Origin: Bacteroidota bacterium
Lineage (GTDB): Bacteria; Bacteroidota; Bacteroidia; NS11-12g; UBA955
Length of the DNA stretch: 54,628 nucleotides
Reading direction: 5' to 3'
Assembly: GCA_018333525.1 (NCBI GenBank)
Contig: JAGXTF010000045.1
Coordinates: forward strand, 1-54,628
The notes under the pieces were generated by a model. It worked only from the letters and a program-made list of their open reading frames with translations. It searched no databases and had not been told where the DNA came from. A program made the translations under genes and the position numbers. Numbering within the stretch: the first letter of the stretch is position 1; every line of letters begins with the position of its first letter. Shown piece by piece: positions 38,926-47,698 of the stretch.

Positions 38926-41412
38926 TTGCGTAATCCTATTCATCTGGGTGATTTAAACCTGCATATTGGCCACCGGCAATGGTTCCGGTATTTAGTTGTG
39001 CTGCTTTGTCTGTTCACCGTCATTTCCAATTCCGGTGCGCAAACCTATGTTTCTCCCAAAAAAGCCAATTCCGGAATTACGGTTGCCGTTGAAATTACAG
39101 ACAACAAGGATCTGGAATTTATTAAAAATAATTTAAAGCGTTTCTATGGTGTTCAGCGGGTGCGCGTAAATGGTTCCGTTAATGTGGAACAGGCTGCATC
39201 TGTGCTTGAATTGTTAGAAGACTTGCAAGACGTTCAATTGATAAAATATTCAGGAGAACTGACTGAGGATGCACTTTTAAAATTGGAATGGGTGAACAAT
39301 ATCACCTTGTTTTTGAAGAATGGAAAAGAAGATCAGGTGTTGTTGAATGATAATTTGGGGAAATTAAACGGCCTGACTTTGGTATTTGAAGTGGTACCTG
39401 AAGATTATTTTTTTATAGACAATCTAAAGAAGATAAAATCTCTGATTTTTATTGCGCCATTCGTTTCCAAAGAGGCAGCAATTGCTGTGGGAAAAGCATC
39501 TTCCATTGCGGGTTTGAAACAATTTGGCATTAGCATTGACAGGTTGACTGAGTTGCCTAAATCCATTACTTCGATGTCCGGATTGCAATCACTAATTGTG
39601 ATTGACAACTTAAGTTGGATGACAGAAAAGTATTACGAGAATTTGCCCGTAAGTAACAAACGCATAGAATACGCAGTTAACGGGAAAAGCAAATCACTCC
39701 AATTTTCTTATTTCGCATTAGAGACAGAATTACAACCCTGGGACAACCGGCATTTGGCAGATGTTTTTCCGGGAATGCGTTATGCACCTCGAGTTTACAA
39801 CAATGGAGACAGCAGTGCTATCAGCAGTTTTACGGATTTTATTCCCTTGAGAAAAGCATTGCCATCCAAATTGAAAAATGGTTGGTATGATACCTATATC
39901 ATGCCGGAATTTAAAGATGGAGTTTTTCAATTTGAAGTAAATTCGGAACAAAATTCGGTGTTGTATTTGGGCAATGATGCAGCACTTCTGGTTCCGAAAT
40001 TGTGCATGAAAGATATTAACGATTCCATTTTTCATGGAAATTACCAGTTGAAATGCAGCTGGGCAAACAGGGAAGGAGAGTACTTTATTCGCGGATTGCC
40101 TTTAAATTTTGATAGTTCCTTTAAACATTATACGCTGGCACCACAGGGCGTTCTGGAAATAACCGCAACGGATGGAAGGTCCACGCTGGATATCCGAAAC
40201 GGATATTTTCTAAAATTCTCCATGATGCAAAAATCAGATACCACCAGTAGATTTTACGCATGGAATTCACGCAATTCCAAATGGGAGAATTTTTTTGATT
40301 ATGATTATCGTTTTGATGATGCAAATTTGGCGGTAGTAGATTTTTATAATTTTTATGCAGGTAAAAAGAACGGAAAGGAAATGTATGGGGTTGACAGAAG
40401 TAGTATTTCAGATCGTTTTGAAAACTACGGTTATTTTTATTTGCTGGAACCGGATATGCAAAAAGTGGCGTTGGAAAATTATGGCGGTTATTGGGTTGCG
40501 CCCTTTTTGGACCGCGCCCCTGCTGCGAATGCTCTGACTTTAAAACGCGGTAAAAATTTAATTGGATTAAAAAAGGAATATGTAGACAGGCAAAAAGAGG
40601 AGGGAATTGTAAAGTTTCAGATTTATGATAAATCATTGGGTTTATTTCCGGAATTAAAGGCTTTTGAGAATTATATTTTTGAAGTGGAAACACCCATGTT
40701 ACCGCGCGACTTCAGTGCAGCATTCATTAGGGGAATGGTGTACAGCGATTTCAGAATTGTGCAGGTGGGACCTCAGTTTTATTTGGATTTACGCACCGAT
40801 GAGGGAATTTGGAGACTCACTTTATTTCCGGCTTCCATCAAATATAAAAACCAACCTGCAAAAGCAAAATCGGCACAAAATGATTTTTTGAAAAGGTATC
40901 AGAAATACAAAACCATTCGGTTACAGAAAGAAAATGCATTTATAAATTACATGAATCAATTTCATACCAGTCATGTAAGTCAAACCAAAACAAAATTATT
41001 TTTTACTAACAATTCTAAAACCGAAGAACATGCGGAATTCCGCATCAGGAGTATGGGTGCCTTCACCTGGGCTGCCCCGGTATTGGCGGATGACAGCTTC
41101 GATATCATCTTAAAATTTACGGACAACGGAGGAATACCTCTCGACGTTAAACGTGTTTATATTGCACATGCTGCACCATATCGATACCAGAGTTTTGGGG
41201 CTGCAGAAAATTTTACATGTAAAATAAATCCTCCGGGTTTGATTTATATTGCCTGTGTGGATCACAAAGACAGGGTTTTTTATATTACTGCTGCCGAATT
41301 TCGTCAAAAACAAATCAGGAACAATTCTTTTGTGTATTTGCCGGTTACAGAGATGCCCAAAGGCATTAAGAACATAAAGGAATTAGAGAAAATTCTCGGT
41401 ATTTCTAAATAA
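38926..41412 (+). CDS. Large secreted protein of unknown function
   Basis: About 828 residues if translation starts at the TTG at 38926. The frame is open from 38827, so up to 33 further residues are possible. A hydrophobic stretch (WFRYLVVLLCLFTVISNSGAQ) acts as signal peptide. Residues about 35-230 contain repeating leucine/isoleucine motifs spaced like a divergent leucine-rich repeat (VEQAASVLELLEDLQDVQL, LPKSITSMSGLQSLIVID). The rest is strand-rich, with many aromatic residues and no family I recognise. There is no T9SS tail and no lipobox, so its final location is unclear. It is the only gene on its strand between the RND operon and the symporter. Confidence 0.7.
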   Translation: MRNPIHLGDLNLHIGHRQWFRYLVVLLCLFTVISNSGAQTYVSPKKANSGITVAVEITDNKDLEFIKNNLKRFYGVQRVRVNGSVNVEQAASVLELLEDLQDVQLIKYSGELTEDALLKLEWVNNITLFLKNGKEDQVLLNDNLGKLNGLTLVFEVVPEDYFFIDNLKKIKSLIFIAPFVSKEAAIAVGKASSIAGLKQFGISIDRLTELPKSITSMSGLQSLIVIDNLSWMTEKYYENLPVSNKRIEYAVNGKSKSLQFSYFALETELQPWDNRHLADVFPGMRYAPRVYNNGDSSAISSFTDFIPLRKALPSKLKNGWYDTYIMPEFKDGVFQFEVNSEQNSVLYLGNDAALLVPKLCMKDINDSIFHGNYQLKCSWANREGEYFIRGLPLNFDSSFKHYTLAPQGVLEITATDGRSTLDIRNGYFLKFSMMQKSDTTSRFYAWNSRNSKWENFFDYDYRFDDANLAVVDFYNFYAGKKNGKEMYGVDRSSISDRFENYGYFYLLEPDMQKVALENYGGYWVAPFLDRAPAANALTLKRGKNLIGLKKEYVDRQKEEGIVKFQIYDKSLGLFPELKAFENYIFEVETPMLPRDFSAAFIRGMVYSDFRIVQVGPQFYLDLRTDEGIWRLTLFPASIKYKNQPAKAKSAQNDFLKRYQKYKTIRLQKENAFINYMNQFHTSHVSQTKTKLFFTNNSKTEEHAEFRIRSMGAFTWAAPVLADDSFDIILKFTDNGGIPLDVKRVYIAHAAPYRYQSFGAAENFTCKINPPGLIYIACVDHKDRVFYITAAEFRQKQIRNNSFVYLPVTEMPKGIKNIKELEKILGISK

Positions 41413-41483
41413 TTAAAACAGCTTTCACAAATCGTGGATAATGCTGTTTGCGGGGATTAAAGAAATGAGACTAATTTGCGTGA

Positions 41484-42968
41484 ATGGAGCCGTGGATGAT
41501 TGTTCTTGCCTTTGTGTTGTATTTCTTAATGTTGCTTGGAGTTGGCTGGCTGACTGGTAGAAATGCAACCAAAGATTCATATTTTTTAGGTAACCGGCAA
41601 TCCATTTGGTGGCTGGTAGCATTCGGCATGCTTAGTGATTCCATGAGCGGGGTCTCCTTTATCAGTGTTCCGGGAGATGTATACAATTCCAATTTCTTTT
41701 ACATGCAAACGGTGATGGGGTATGTACTCGGGTATGTGGTAATCGCATTTGTATTACTTCCTCTTTATTACAAATTGCAGCTCACCAGTATTTACAGTTA
41801 TCTCGGACAACGTTTCGAAAAAGACCACCAGAGAACCGGAGCTGCTTATTTTGTTCTAAGCCGGTTGGTTGGTTCTGCTGCGAGACTTTGTCTTACTGCA
41901 GTAATTCTACAGAAATATTTATTCGATGCAATGGGTTTTCCATTTTGGGCAAGTGTGGCAATCATCATTATTCTAATTCTTACTTATACGATCAAAGGTG
42001 GAATTCGCACCCTTGTTTTTACAGATGCGATACAATCCGCTTTTTTGGTTGGAGGACTTGTACTTTGTGTTTGGGCATTATTGAAAGGATTACCAGGTAA
42101 AGATATTTTTCAATGGGTACAAACATCCGGACACAGCAACTGGTTCAATTGGGATTTTGGGAGTAAAACTTATTTTTGGAAACACTTTTTGGGCGGTGCA
42201 TTTATATGTATAACCATGACAGGAATGGACCAGAATATGATGCAAAAAAATTTGAGTTGCAGAAGTCTGAAGGATGCACAAAAGAATATTCTCAGTTATG
42301 GTTCGGTGGTATTTATTGTAAATATGATTTTTTTATCTTTGGGTGCCCTGATGTTGCAGTACCTGTTTCAACATCATATTCCAATGCCCCTGAAACCGGA
42401 TGGAACTGCAGATACGGATGCCATTTTCCCATTGCTGGTATTGGGGAAACACTTAGGGCTAGCCGCCGCAGTCGCATTTATTTTGGGACTTGCCGCCGCA
42501 ACTTTCAGCAGTGCGGACAGTGTTTTAACCACTCTTACTACTTCCACATATATAGATTTTTTACATTTGGATAACAGCAGCAAATTCAATGAAAAACAAA
42601 AAAAGAACATTCGCAATTTCTTACATATTGGTTTTGCATTTTTATTGCTTGGTTTAATTCTGTTTATACGCGCATTGAATAATGACAGTCTGATAACTAC
42701 AGTATTAATGGTAGCAGGGTTTACATACGGACCTTTACTCGGTTTATTTGCTTTTGGTATTCTCACCAAAATGAAACCCGGTGGAACAGGAGCCATCGTG
42801 GTATGTCTTGTTGCACCGTTTTATACTTTCCTTATCAGTAAAATTCCTCCCTCCGCAATAGGTGGGTACAAGTTTGGATTTGAGCTATTGCTAATCAATG
42901 GCATGCTCACTTTTATCGGATTAACTTTGGTAAGCATTTTGGGTTCCCGAAAAAAAGCCGTTAATTGA
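41484..42968 (+). CDS. Sodium:solute symporter family protein
   Basis: A 494-residue membrane protein with about 13 predicted helices, of the SSS (SLC5) family. Visible landmarks are WLTGRNATKDSYFLGNRQ at the N-terminus, SVPGDVYNSNFFYMQTVMGY, IKGGIRTLVFTDAIQSAFLVGG (the sodium-site region of helix 5), and GLAAATFSSADSVLTTLTTS (sodium-site Ser in helix 8). The substrate could be a sugar, amino acid, vitamin or nucleoside. A nearby -7-like box TAATTTG lies 5 bases before the ATG. A 43-base gap with a small hairpin precedes the DUF2339 gene. Confidence 0.92.
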   Translation: MEPWMIVLAFVLYFLMLLGVGWLTGRNATKDSYFLGNRQSIWWLVAFGMLSDSMSGVSFISVPGDVYNSNFFYMQTVMGYVLGYVVIAFVLLPLYYKLQLTSIYSYLGQRFEKDHQRTGAAYFVLSRLVGSAARLCLTAVILQKYLFDAMGFPFWASVAIIIILILTYTIKGGIRTLVFTDAIQSAFLVGGLVLCVWALLKGLPGKDIFQWVQTSGHSNWFNWDFGSKTYFWKHFLGGAFICITMTGMDQNMMQKNLSCRSLKDAQKNILSYGSVVFIVNMIFLSLGALMLQYLFQHHIPMPLKPDGTADTDAIFPLLVLGKHLGLAAAVAFILGLAAATFSSADSVLTTLTTSTYIDFLHLDNSSKFNEKQKKNIRNFLHIGFAFLLLGLILFIRALNNDSLITTVLMVAGFTYGPLLGLFAFGILTKMKPGGTGAIVVCLVAPFYTFLISKIPPSAIGGYKFGFELLLINGMLTFIGLTLVSILGSRKKAVN

Positions 42969-42982
42969 ATTTTATTATATCA

Positions 42983-42998
42983 GTTAAGGCAACTTAAC
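42983..42998 (+). other. Short hairpin in the DUF2339 leader
   Basis: GTTAAG (42983-42988) and CTTAAC (42993-42998) are perfectly complementary, with a GCAA tetraloop between them (a stable GNRA-type loop). It has no T-run, so it is not an obvious terminator; it lies 13 bases before the ATG of the next gene. Confidence 0.35.
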
Positions 42999-43011
42999 GC
43001 TTATATATTTT

Positions 43012-45204
43012 ATGCAAAATTGGAATGAACTTTTAAATCGGCTGGAAGAAATCTCTAAAAAATACCAGGATGCGAATTTGGAAATCAGCAAACTGAGGTA
43101 TGAGATTTTGATGCAAATGGAAAAGGAGTCTGCCAAAGATGAAGTGCATGAAGAAGAAGTGATTTCTAACCCTAAAACTGAGGATTTACCGCCTTTTCAA
43201 CCGGTAAATCCCGCTCCTGAAAAGCTCAAAGTAAAACAGAGCAATGAAAGTTTTGAGAGATTTATTGGGGAGAATATTGCAAGCAAACTCGGAATTGTAG
43301 TATTAATTATTGGGGTGGCTTTTGGTGTAAAATATGCCATTGACCATCAGTGGATTGGCGCAGGGTTGCGTATATTTCTCGGGTATTTACTGGGCTTCGG
43401 GCTCTATTTTGTTTCCAGATACTTAAAAGAAAAATACAGTTCATTTGCATCCGTTTTATCCGGTGGATCCATTGTGATTAATTACCTTATCACCTTTGGA
43501 GCATTTAACAATTTTCATCTTTTCCCGCAGTGGCTTTCTTTTTTAATTATGGTGCTGTTTACTGCATTATGTGTGTATGAAGCTATCCGATATGACAAAA
43601 TACTCATTGCACATCTTGGGCTTATTGGGGCATACTGTATTCCATTTTTGCTTACAACCGGAGATGAAAATATTCGCGCTTTGCTCACTTATTTTGCATT
43701 GATTAATGCCGGTATATTATGTATTTCTTATTTTAAAAACTGGCTTTCCCTGCATTGGGTTTCCCTTATTGTTACATGGTCTGTTACCGGTATTTGGTAT
43801 GCCTTTGAGGCTGACAGCCTGCAGGATGACCGGTTGGCAATTTTGTTTTCATTTGTATTTTATTTGTTGTTTTATGCATCCTATATTCTGTATCAAATCA
43901 GATACCGGATTAAAGTGAGTTTATCCCATATTTTACTTGTATTAATAAACTCTTTTACGGCATATTTAATTGGATATGTTGCACTACTTGGATTTCAGCC
44001 GGAGCATAACTATTCGGGTATGTTTACAATTACACATGCCTTGATTCATCTGGTTTTTGCCTCCCTGATTTATTATAAGAACCGGGAGGATAGAACTTTA
44101 TTAATGATGCTCTTTGTGTTATTTGTGGCGAGTATCATTATTGCGGTTCCTGTGCAGTTGAATGGAAATTGGGTTACACTTTTATGGCTGGCAGAGGCAA
44201 TTGCTTTGTTTTATGCAGCATTCCGAACCAATTATAGATTTCTGTTTCAGGTATCGGTTATGCTTTTTGGGTTTGCCGCACTGAGCCATATCCTGGATTT
44301 ACGGAGTGAATTTGACAAAAGCAGTTTTGAAGCGCATACATTGATCTGGAATATTTCAACGCTTACCACATTCATTTATTTTATTGCATCCTTGTTGCCT
44401 GCATTTTGGGTTGCGAGGCAACATTCGGAAAACAAATATGTGCAATTTCTGTCCGGGGCCATTGTGTTAGGTGGTGTTTTCATTTTATTTCTGGGATCCG
44501 ATCAGCAGTTAGCCATTTACCTTTCTCACGGAGAAGCCTATCATTTACCAAATTGGCTGCGTTACTGGCAATGGATATATGGAGGTTTTTATATTGGTGT
44601 TTTCTCGGCAATTTCGATGCATCCTAAATGGAAAAAATTTGCCGGGAGTTTTGCAATAGTTATTGGGACATTTATGGTATTTGCCCTGACAACTGAAGTT
44701 GCAAAAATATTTGCCATGGAAGATTCCCCACATTATCATTTTCAGGAATGGCATTATTATGTATTTGAAGGTATGCTGTTGGCATTGGCTTTCCTGGGCA
44801 CTACCATTGTTAAAAAAAGACTTCCGGTTGCGGCATGGAAGTATACAGAAATATTTTTGATGCTTTTGGTATTTTGGATGGGTAGTATAGAATGGATGCA
44901 TCGCGCAAAACATGCAGGAATACATAATGAATTTCGTTTTGGATTGAGCATGCTTTGGGGCATACTGGCCATGGCTTTTGTGTTGATAGGGATATTCAAA
45001 GGGAAAGCACATTTTCGGATTTTTGCCTTGGGATTATTTGGAATTGTATTCCTTAAATTATTTATGTATGACAGCCGGGAAATGGAAACGCTTCCCAAAA
45101 CCATACTCTACATTTCTCTTGGCTTGCTTTTATTGGTAGTTTCGTTCCTGTACAATCGCTTTAAAAGTCTTTGGATATCAGAAGATAAAGAAAATTCAGA
45201 ATAG
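43012..45204 (+). CDS. DUF2339 multi-spanning membrane protein
   Basis: A 730-residue protein. The N-terminal 30-80 residues form a coiled coil and a charged linker; the remainder is some 20 or more membrane helices. The family signature GENIASKLGIVVLIIGVAFGVKYAID (about 84-109) is clear. DUF2339 proteins are widespread; their function is not established. The gene shares its strand with the SSS symporter before it and with the NqrB-like gene after it (37-base gap). Confidence 0.88.
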   Translation: MQNWNELLNRLEEISKKYQDANLEISKLRYEILMQMEKESAKDEVHEEEVISNPKTEDLPPFQPVNPAPEKLKVKQSNESFERFIGENIASKLGIVVLIIGVAFGVKYAIDHQWIGAGLRIFLGYLLGFGLYFVSRYLKEKYSSFASVLSGGSIVINYLITFGAFNNFHLFPQWLSFLIMVLFTALCVYEAIRYDKILIAHLGLIGAYCIPFLLTTGDENIRALLTYFALINAGILCISYFKNWLSLHWVSLIVTWSVTGIWYAFEADSLQDDRLAILFSFVFYLLFYASYILYQIRYRIKVSLSHILLVLINSFTAYLIGYVALLGFQPEHNYSGMFTITHALIHLVFASLIYYKNREDRTLLMMLFVLFVASIIIAVPVQLNGNWVTLLWLAEAIALFYAAFRTNYRFLFQVSVMLFGFAALSHILDLRSEFDKSSFEAHTLIWNISTLTTFIYFIASLLPAFWVARQHSENKYVQFLSGAIVLGGVFILFLGSDQQLAIYLSHGEAYHLPNWLRYWQWIYGGFYIGVFSAISMHPKWKKFAGSFAIVIGTFMVFALTTEVAKIFAMEDSPHYHFQEWHYYVFEGMLLALAFLGTTIVKKRLPVAAWKYTEIFLMLLVFWMGSIEWMHRAKHAGIHNEFRFGLSMLWGILAMAFVLIGIFKGKAHFRIFALGLFGIVFLKLFMYDSREMETLPKTILYISLGLLLLVVSFLYNRFKSLWISEDKENSE

Positions 45205-45241
45205 GCATTTACCTTTTCATTTCCTCTGGTATGAAGTACCA

Positions 45242-46075
45242 ATGCAGGAAATTACTTTGCCTCAAACCGATGCCAGGTGGTACCAGATCGGTTTTCAATC
45301 GGCCTTCTTATTGTTTGGTACTTTGGTTCTCGGCTGGCAACAGGAATGGTGGAGATTGGTATTAATTATTGCAACATGCCTGTCTGTTCAGGTTTTTTTT
45401 ATTTGGAGAGGATTGCAGAATCTGCAGAGTTTTCGAAGCGCATTGATTACAGCATTGGGTCTTTGTCTATTACTCAGAACATCGGAGTGGTGGGTGTTGG
45501 TATTGGCTGGAGCCGTGGCTATTTCCTCCAAATTCTTTATTAAAATAAATGGAAAACATATTTTCAATCCTGCCAATATTGGAATAGTTGCGGCTATTTT
45601 TTTTACGGGTAAAGCCTGGATTTCACCGGGCCAATGGGGTAGCGACACCTTGTATCCAATTTCTATATTAATTGCAGGATTTATTGTATGCTATAAAGTA
45701 AAGCGCGCACAAACCGGATTTATTTTTCTGGGAATATTGTTTGCTTTAGAATTTGCAAAGCGCTATTTATTTCTGGGATGGCCAATGGATTTGGTATTGC
45801 ACAGGTTTAGTTCCGGATCGCTGTTGGTTTATGCCTTATTTATGATAACCGACCCAATGACTACGCCCAATCACAAACTGGCGCGAATGGTCTGGGCTAC
45901 GATTTTGGCATTGCTCACCTTTATCTTATCTGCGCGATACCAGATTTATGAAGCACCTGTATGGGCTTTGTTTTTATTGAGTCCGTTTACACCTCTTTTC
46001 GACAAATTATTTCAGGCTAACAAGTTTGAATGGAAACAAAACACAAAAGTTAAATTATATGAAACACAAAAGTAA
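45242..46075 (+). CDS. Orphan NqrB/RnfD-family membrane protein
   Basis: A 277-residue membrane protein with about nine helices, related to NqrB/RnfD, the quinone- and flavin-binding subunits of sodium-pumping complexes. Landmarks are SKFFIKINGKHIFNPANIGI (96-115) and SGSLLVYALFMITDPMTTP (191-209), matching the TDP motif of the family. The flavinylation motif SGAT of true NqrB/RnfD is not seen, so covalent FMN attachment is unlikely. No Nqr or Rnf partner genes are nearby. It overlaps the DUF2330 gene by 17 bases, which points to joint function of the two. Confidence 0.85.
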   Translation: MQEITLPQTDARWYQIGFQSAFLLFGTLVLGWQQEWWRLVLIIATCLSVQVFFIWRGLQNLQSFRSALITALGLCLLLRTSEWWVLVLAGAVAISSKFFIKINGKHIFNPANIGIVAAIFFTGKAWISPGQWGSDTLYPISILIAGFIVCYKVKRAQTGFIFLGILFALEFAKRYLFLGWPMDLVLHRFSSGSLLVYALFMITDPMTTPNHKLARMVWATILALLTFILSARYQIYEAPVWALFLLSPFTPLFDKLFQANKFEWKQNTKVKLYETQK

Positions 46076-47531
46076 ATTCTTATTGTTCGCAATCTTTACG
46101 CTGCTGTACGGCAGCGCATCTGCATTTTGCGGATTTTATGTTGCACAGGCAGGTGCATCGGTCTTTAATAACAAAAGTGAAGTAATTATTGTGCGCGATG
46201 GAACCAAACAAACCATTACGATGCTCAATGATTTCAAAGGAGATCTCAAAAAATTTGCCATGGTAATTCCCGTTCCTGTGGTATTAAAACGCAACGATAT
46301 CCGCGTAATGGAACAATCTTTATTTGGCACTTTCGACAATTATTCCGCACCCAGAATGGTGGAATATTTTGATCAAAATCCCTGTCAAAAATGGGACTAC
46401 GAAAGTGATATGTATGAGAATCTCAAGGCCAGCAGCAGATCATCCATGGAAGACAAAGCCAGTAGCGTATACAAAAGGGAGAAAGTAACTATAGAAGCAC
46501 AATATACTGTGGAAGAATATGAAATTGTAATATTGTCTGCAACCGAAAGTGGTGGGCTGGAAGAGTGGTTGAAATCGAATGGTTACGCAATTCCGGAGAA
46601 TGCAAATGAAGTGTTGCAACCTTATATCAAAGACAAAATGAAATTCTTTGCCGTTAAAATAAATTTAGAAAAGGCCAGGCAAATGAACAGGCAGTATTTG
46701 CGACCTATTCAAATTACATTTAATACTCCCAAATTTATGTTACCTATTCGTTTGGGAATGGCAAACAGCAATGGGGAACAAGATTTGATCATTTACTGTT
46801 TTACCAAAACAGGAAGGGTAGAAGCTGCCAATTACCGCACCATAGAAATACCGTCTGCTAAAAAAATTCCAACTTTTGTACAGCAGAATTTTGTACAATT
46901 TTATAAAGATGTATTTGACAAAAATTATGAAAAGGAAGGAAAAAATGCTGTGTTTGTGGAATACGCATGGAATGTTTCTCCGAATTGGGGAGTTAAATGC
47001 GATCCCTGCACAGGTAATCCGCCTATAGTTCAGGATTTGATAAATGCAGGTGTTGGATGGATTGATGCCCAGCAATCCTATACCGGAAATGTTTTTTTTA
47101 CCAGATTGCATGTGCGTTACAGCCGCGAAAAATTCCCTGAAGATTTAACGTTTATAGAAACTCCCAACAACGCGACATATCAGGTGCGGCAAATTATTAC
47201 ACATCCTGCAACCGGAGATTTTCAATGTAAAGAGGGAATTACATATTTGCAGGATTTGCGCACTCGCAGAAGGCTGGAACTGCAGGAAATGCAGGCGATG
47301 GCAGGTTGGGATTCCGATGAATACCCTTTTTATGTGGAACTGGGAGATGGCACCAAAGTTCCGGTTGAAAAGGAAGATGGTCAAAACAGAAATTCATTTC
47401 CTGTCTGGTTCCATGGCAATGGTGCACCACCGAGCTGGCTATTGCCGGTATTCCTGTTGATCGCTGCATCAACGATATATCTCATTAGAAAATGGAAATG
47501 GCGCAATCCGATTTCCACAGAATTGCGGTAA
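46059..47531 (+). CDS. DUF2330-family membrane-anchored protein
   Basis: A 490-residue protein with signal peptide (about 1-23), followed by the CGFYVAQAGASVFNNKSEVIIVRD start typical of DUF2330. A large extracytoplasmic domain follows. The C-terminal hydrophobic helix (WLLPVFLLIAASTIYLI, about 462-478) and a positively charged end give a membrane anchor with the domain outside. Cysteine pairs are present in CDPC and in the first Cys of the mature protein. DUF2330 is of unknown function. ATG at 46059 starts the signal peptide; upstream codons lie within the NqrB-like gene. Two hairpins follow the stop. Confidence 0.85.
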   Translation: MKHKSKFLLFAIFTLLYGSASAFCGFYVAQAGASVFNNKSEVIIVRDGTKQTITMLNDFKGDLKKFAMVIPVPVVLKRNDIRVMEQSLFGTFDNYSAPRMVEYFDQNPCQKWDYESDMYENLKASSRSSMEDKASSVYKREKVTIEAQYTVEEYEIVILSATESGGLEEWLKSNGYAIPENANEVLQPYIKDKMKFFAVKINLEKARQMNRQYLRPIQITFNTPKFMLPIRLGMANSNGEQDLIIYCFTKTGRVEAANYRTIEIPSAKKIPTFVQQNFVQFYKDVFDKNYEKEGKNAVFVEYAWNVSPNWGVKCDPCTGNPPIVQDLINAGVGWIDAQQSYTGNVFFTRLHVRYSREKFPEDLTFIETPNNATYQVRQIITHPATGDFQCKEGITYLQDLRTRRRLELQEMQAMAGWDSDEYPFYVELGDGTKVPVEKEDGQNRNSFPVWFHGNGAPPSWLLPVFLLIAASTIYLIRKWKWRNPISTELR

Positions 47532-47571
47532 ATTAAAAGGTTTGATTTCGCTCAAACCGGGTTTTTAGGTT

Positions 47572-47597
47572 AAAGCACTTCTAAGGAAGTGCTTTTT
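47572..47597 (+). terminator. Rho-independent terminator after DUF2330
   Basis: Stem AAAGCACTTC / GAAGTGCTTT (47572-47581 and 47586-47595), a 4-base loop and a T-run. A second hairpin, GGTTTGA / TCAAACC (47539-47545 and 47552-47558), lies between this terminator and the stop. Confidence 0.9.
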
Positions 47598-47683
47598 TTA
47601 TGCGTATAATCGATTTAATGGTGCTTTTAATCATTGCATGATGTCTATTGATGAATATCGTTACTTTTCTGAAATTACAGCTC

Positions 47684-47691
47684 TACATTTG
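47684..47691 (+). promoter_or_regulatory. Putative -7 box for the L,D-transpeptidase gene
   Basis: TACATTTG matches TAnnTTTG and ends 7 bases before the ATG at 47699, supporting that start over the upstream codon at 47648. Confidence 0.45.
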
Positions 47692-47698
47692 TAATTGT

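Noticed and set aside
40121-40693. 190-codon open frame on the minus strand
   Set aside because: It lies antisense inside the large secreted protein gene, has no recognisable protein features and no promoter box; it is a shadow of the coding strand.
41416-41449. Inverted repeat after the large secreted protein gene
   Set aside because: AAACAGC and GCTGTTT are complementary with a 20-base loop, but no T-run follows, so it is not convincing as a terminator.
45205-47698. Complete Nqr or Rnf complex
   Set aside because: Only one NqrB/RnfD-like subunit is present, and it lacks the flavinylation motif; no other subunit gene is in the window.
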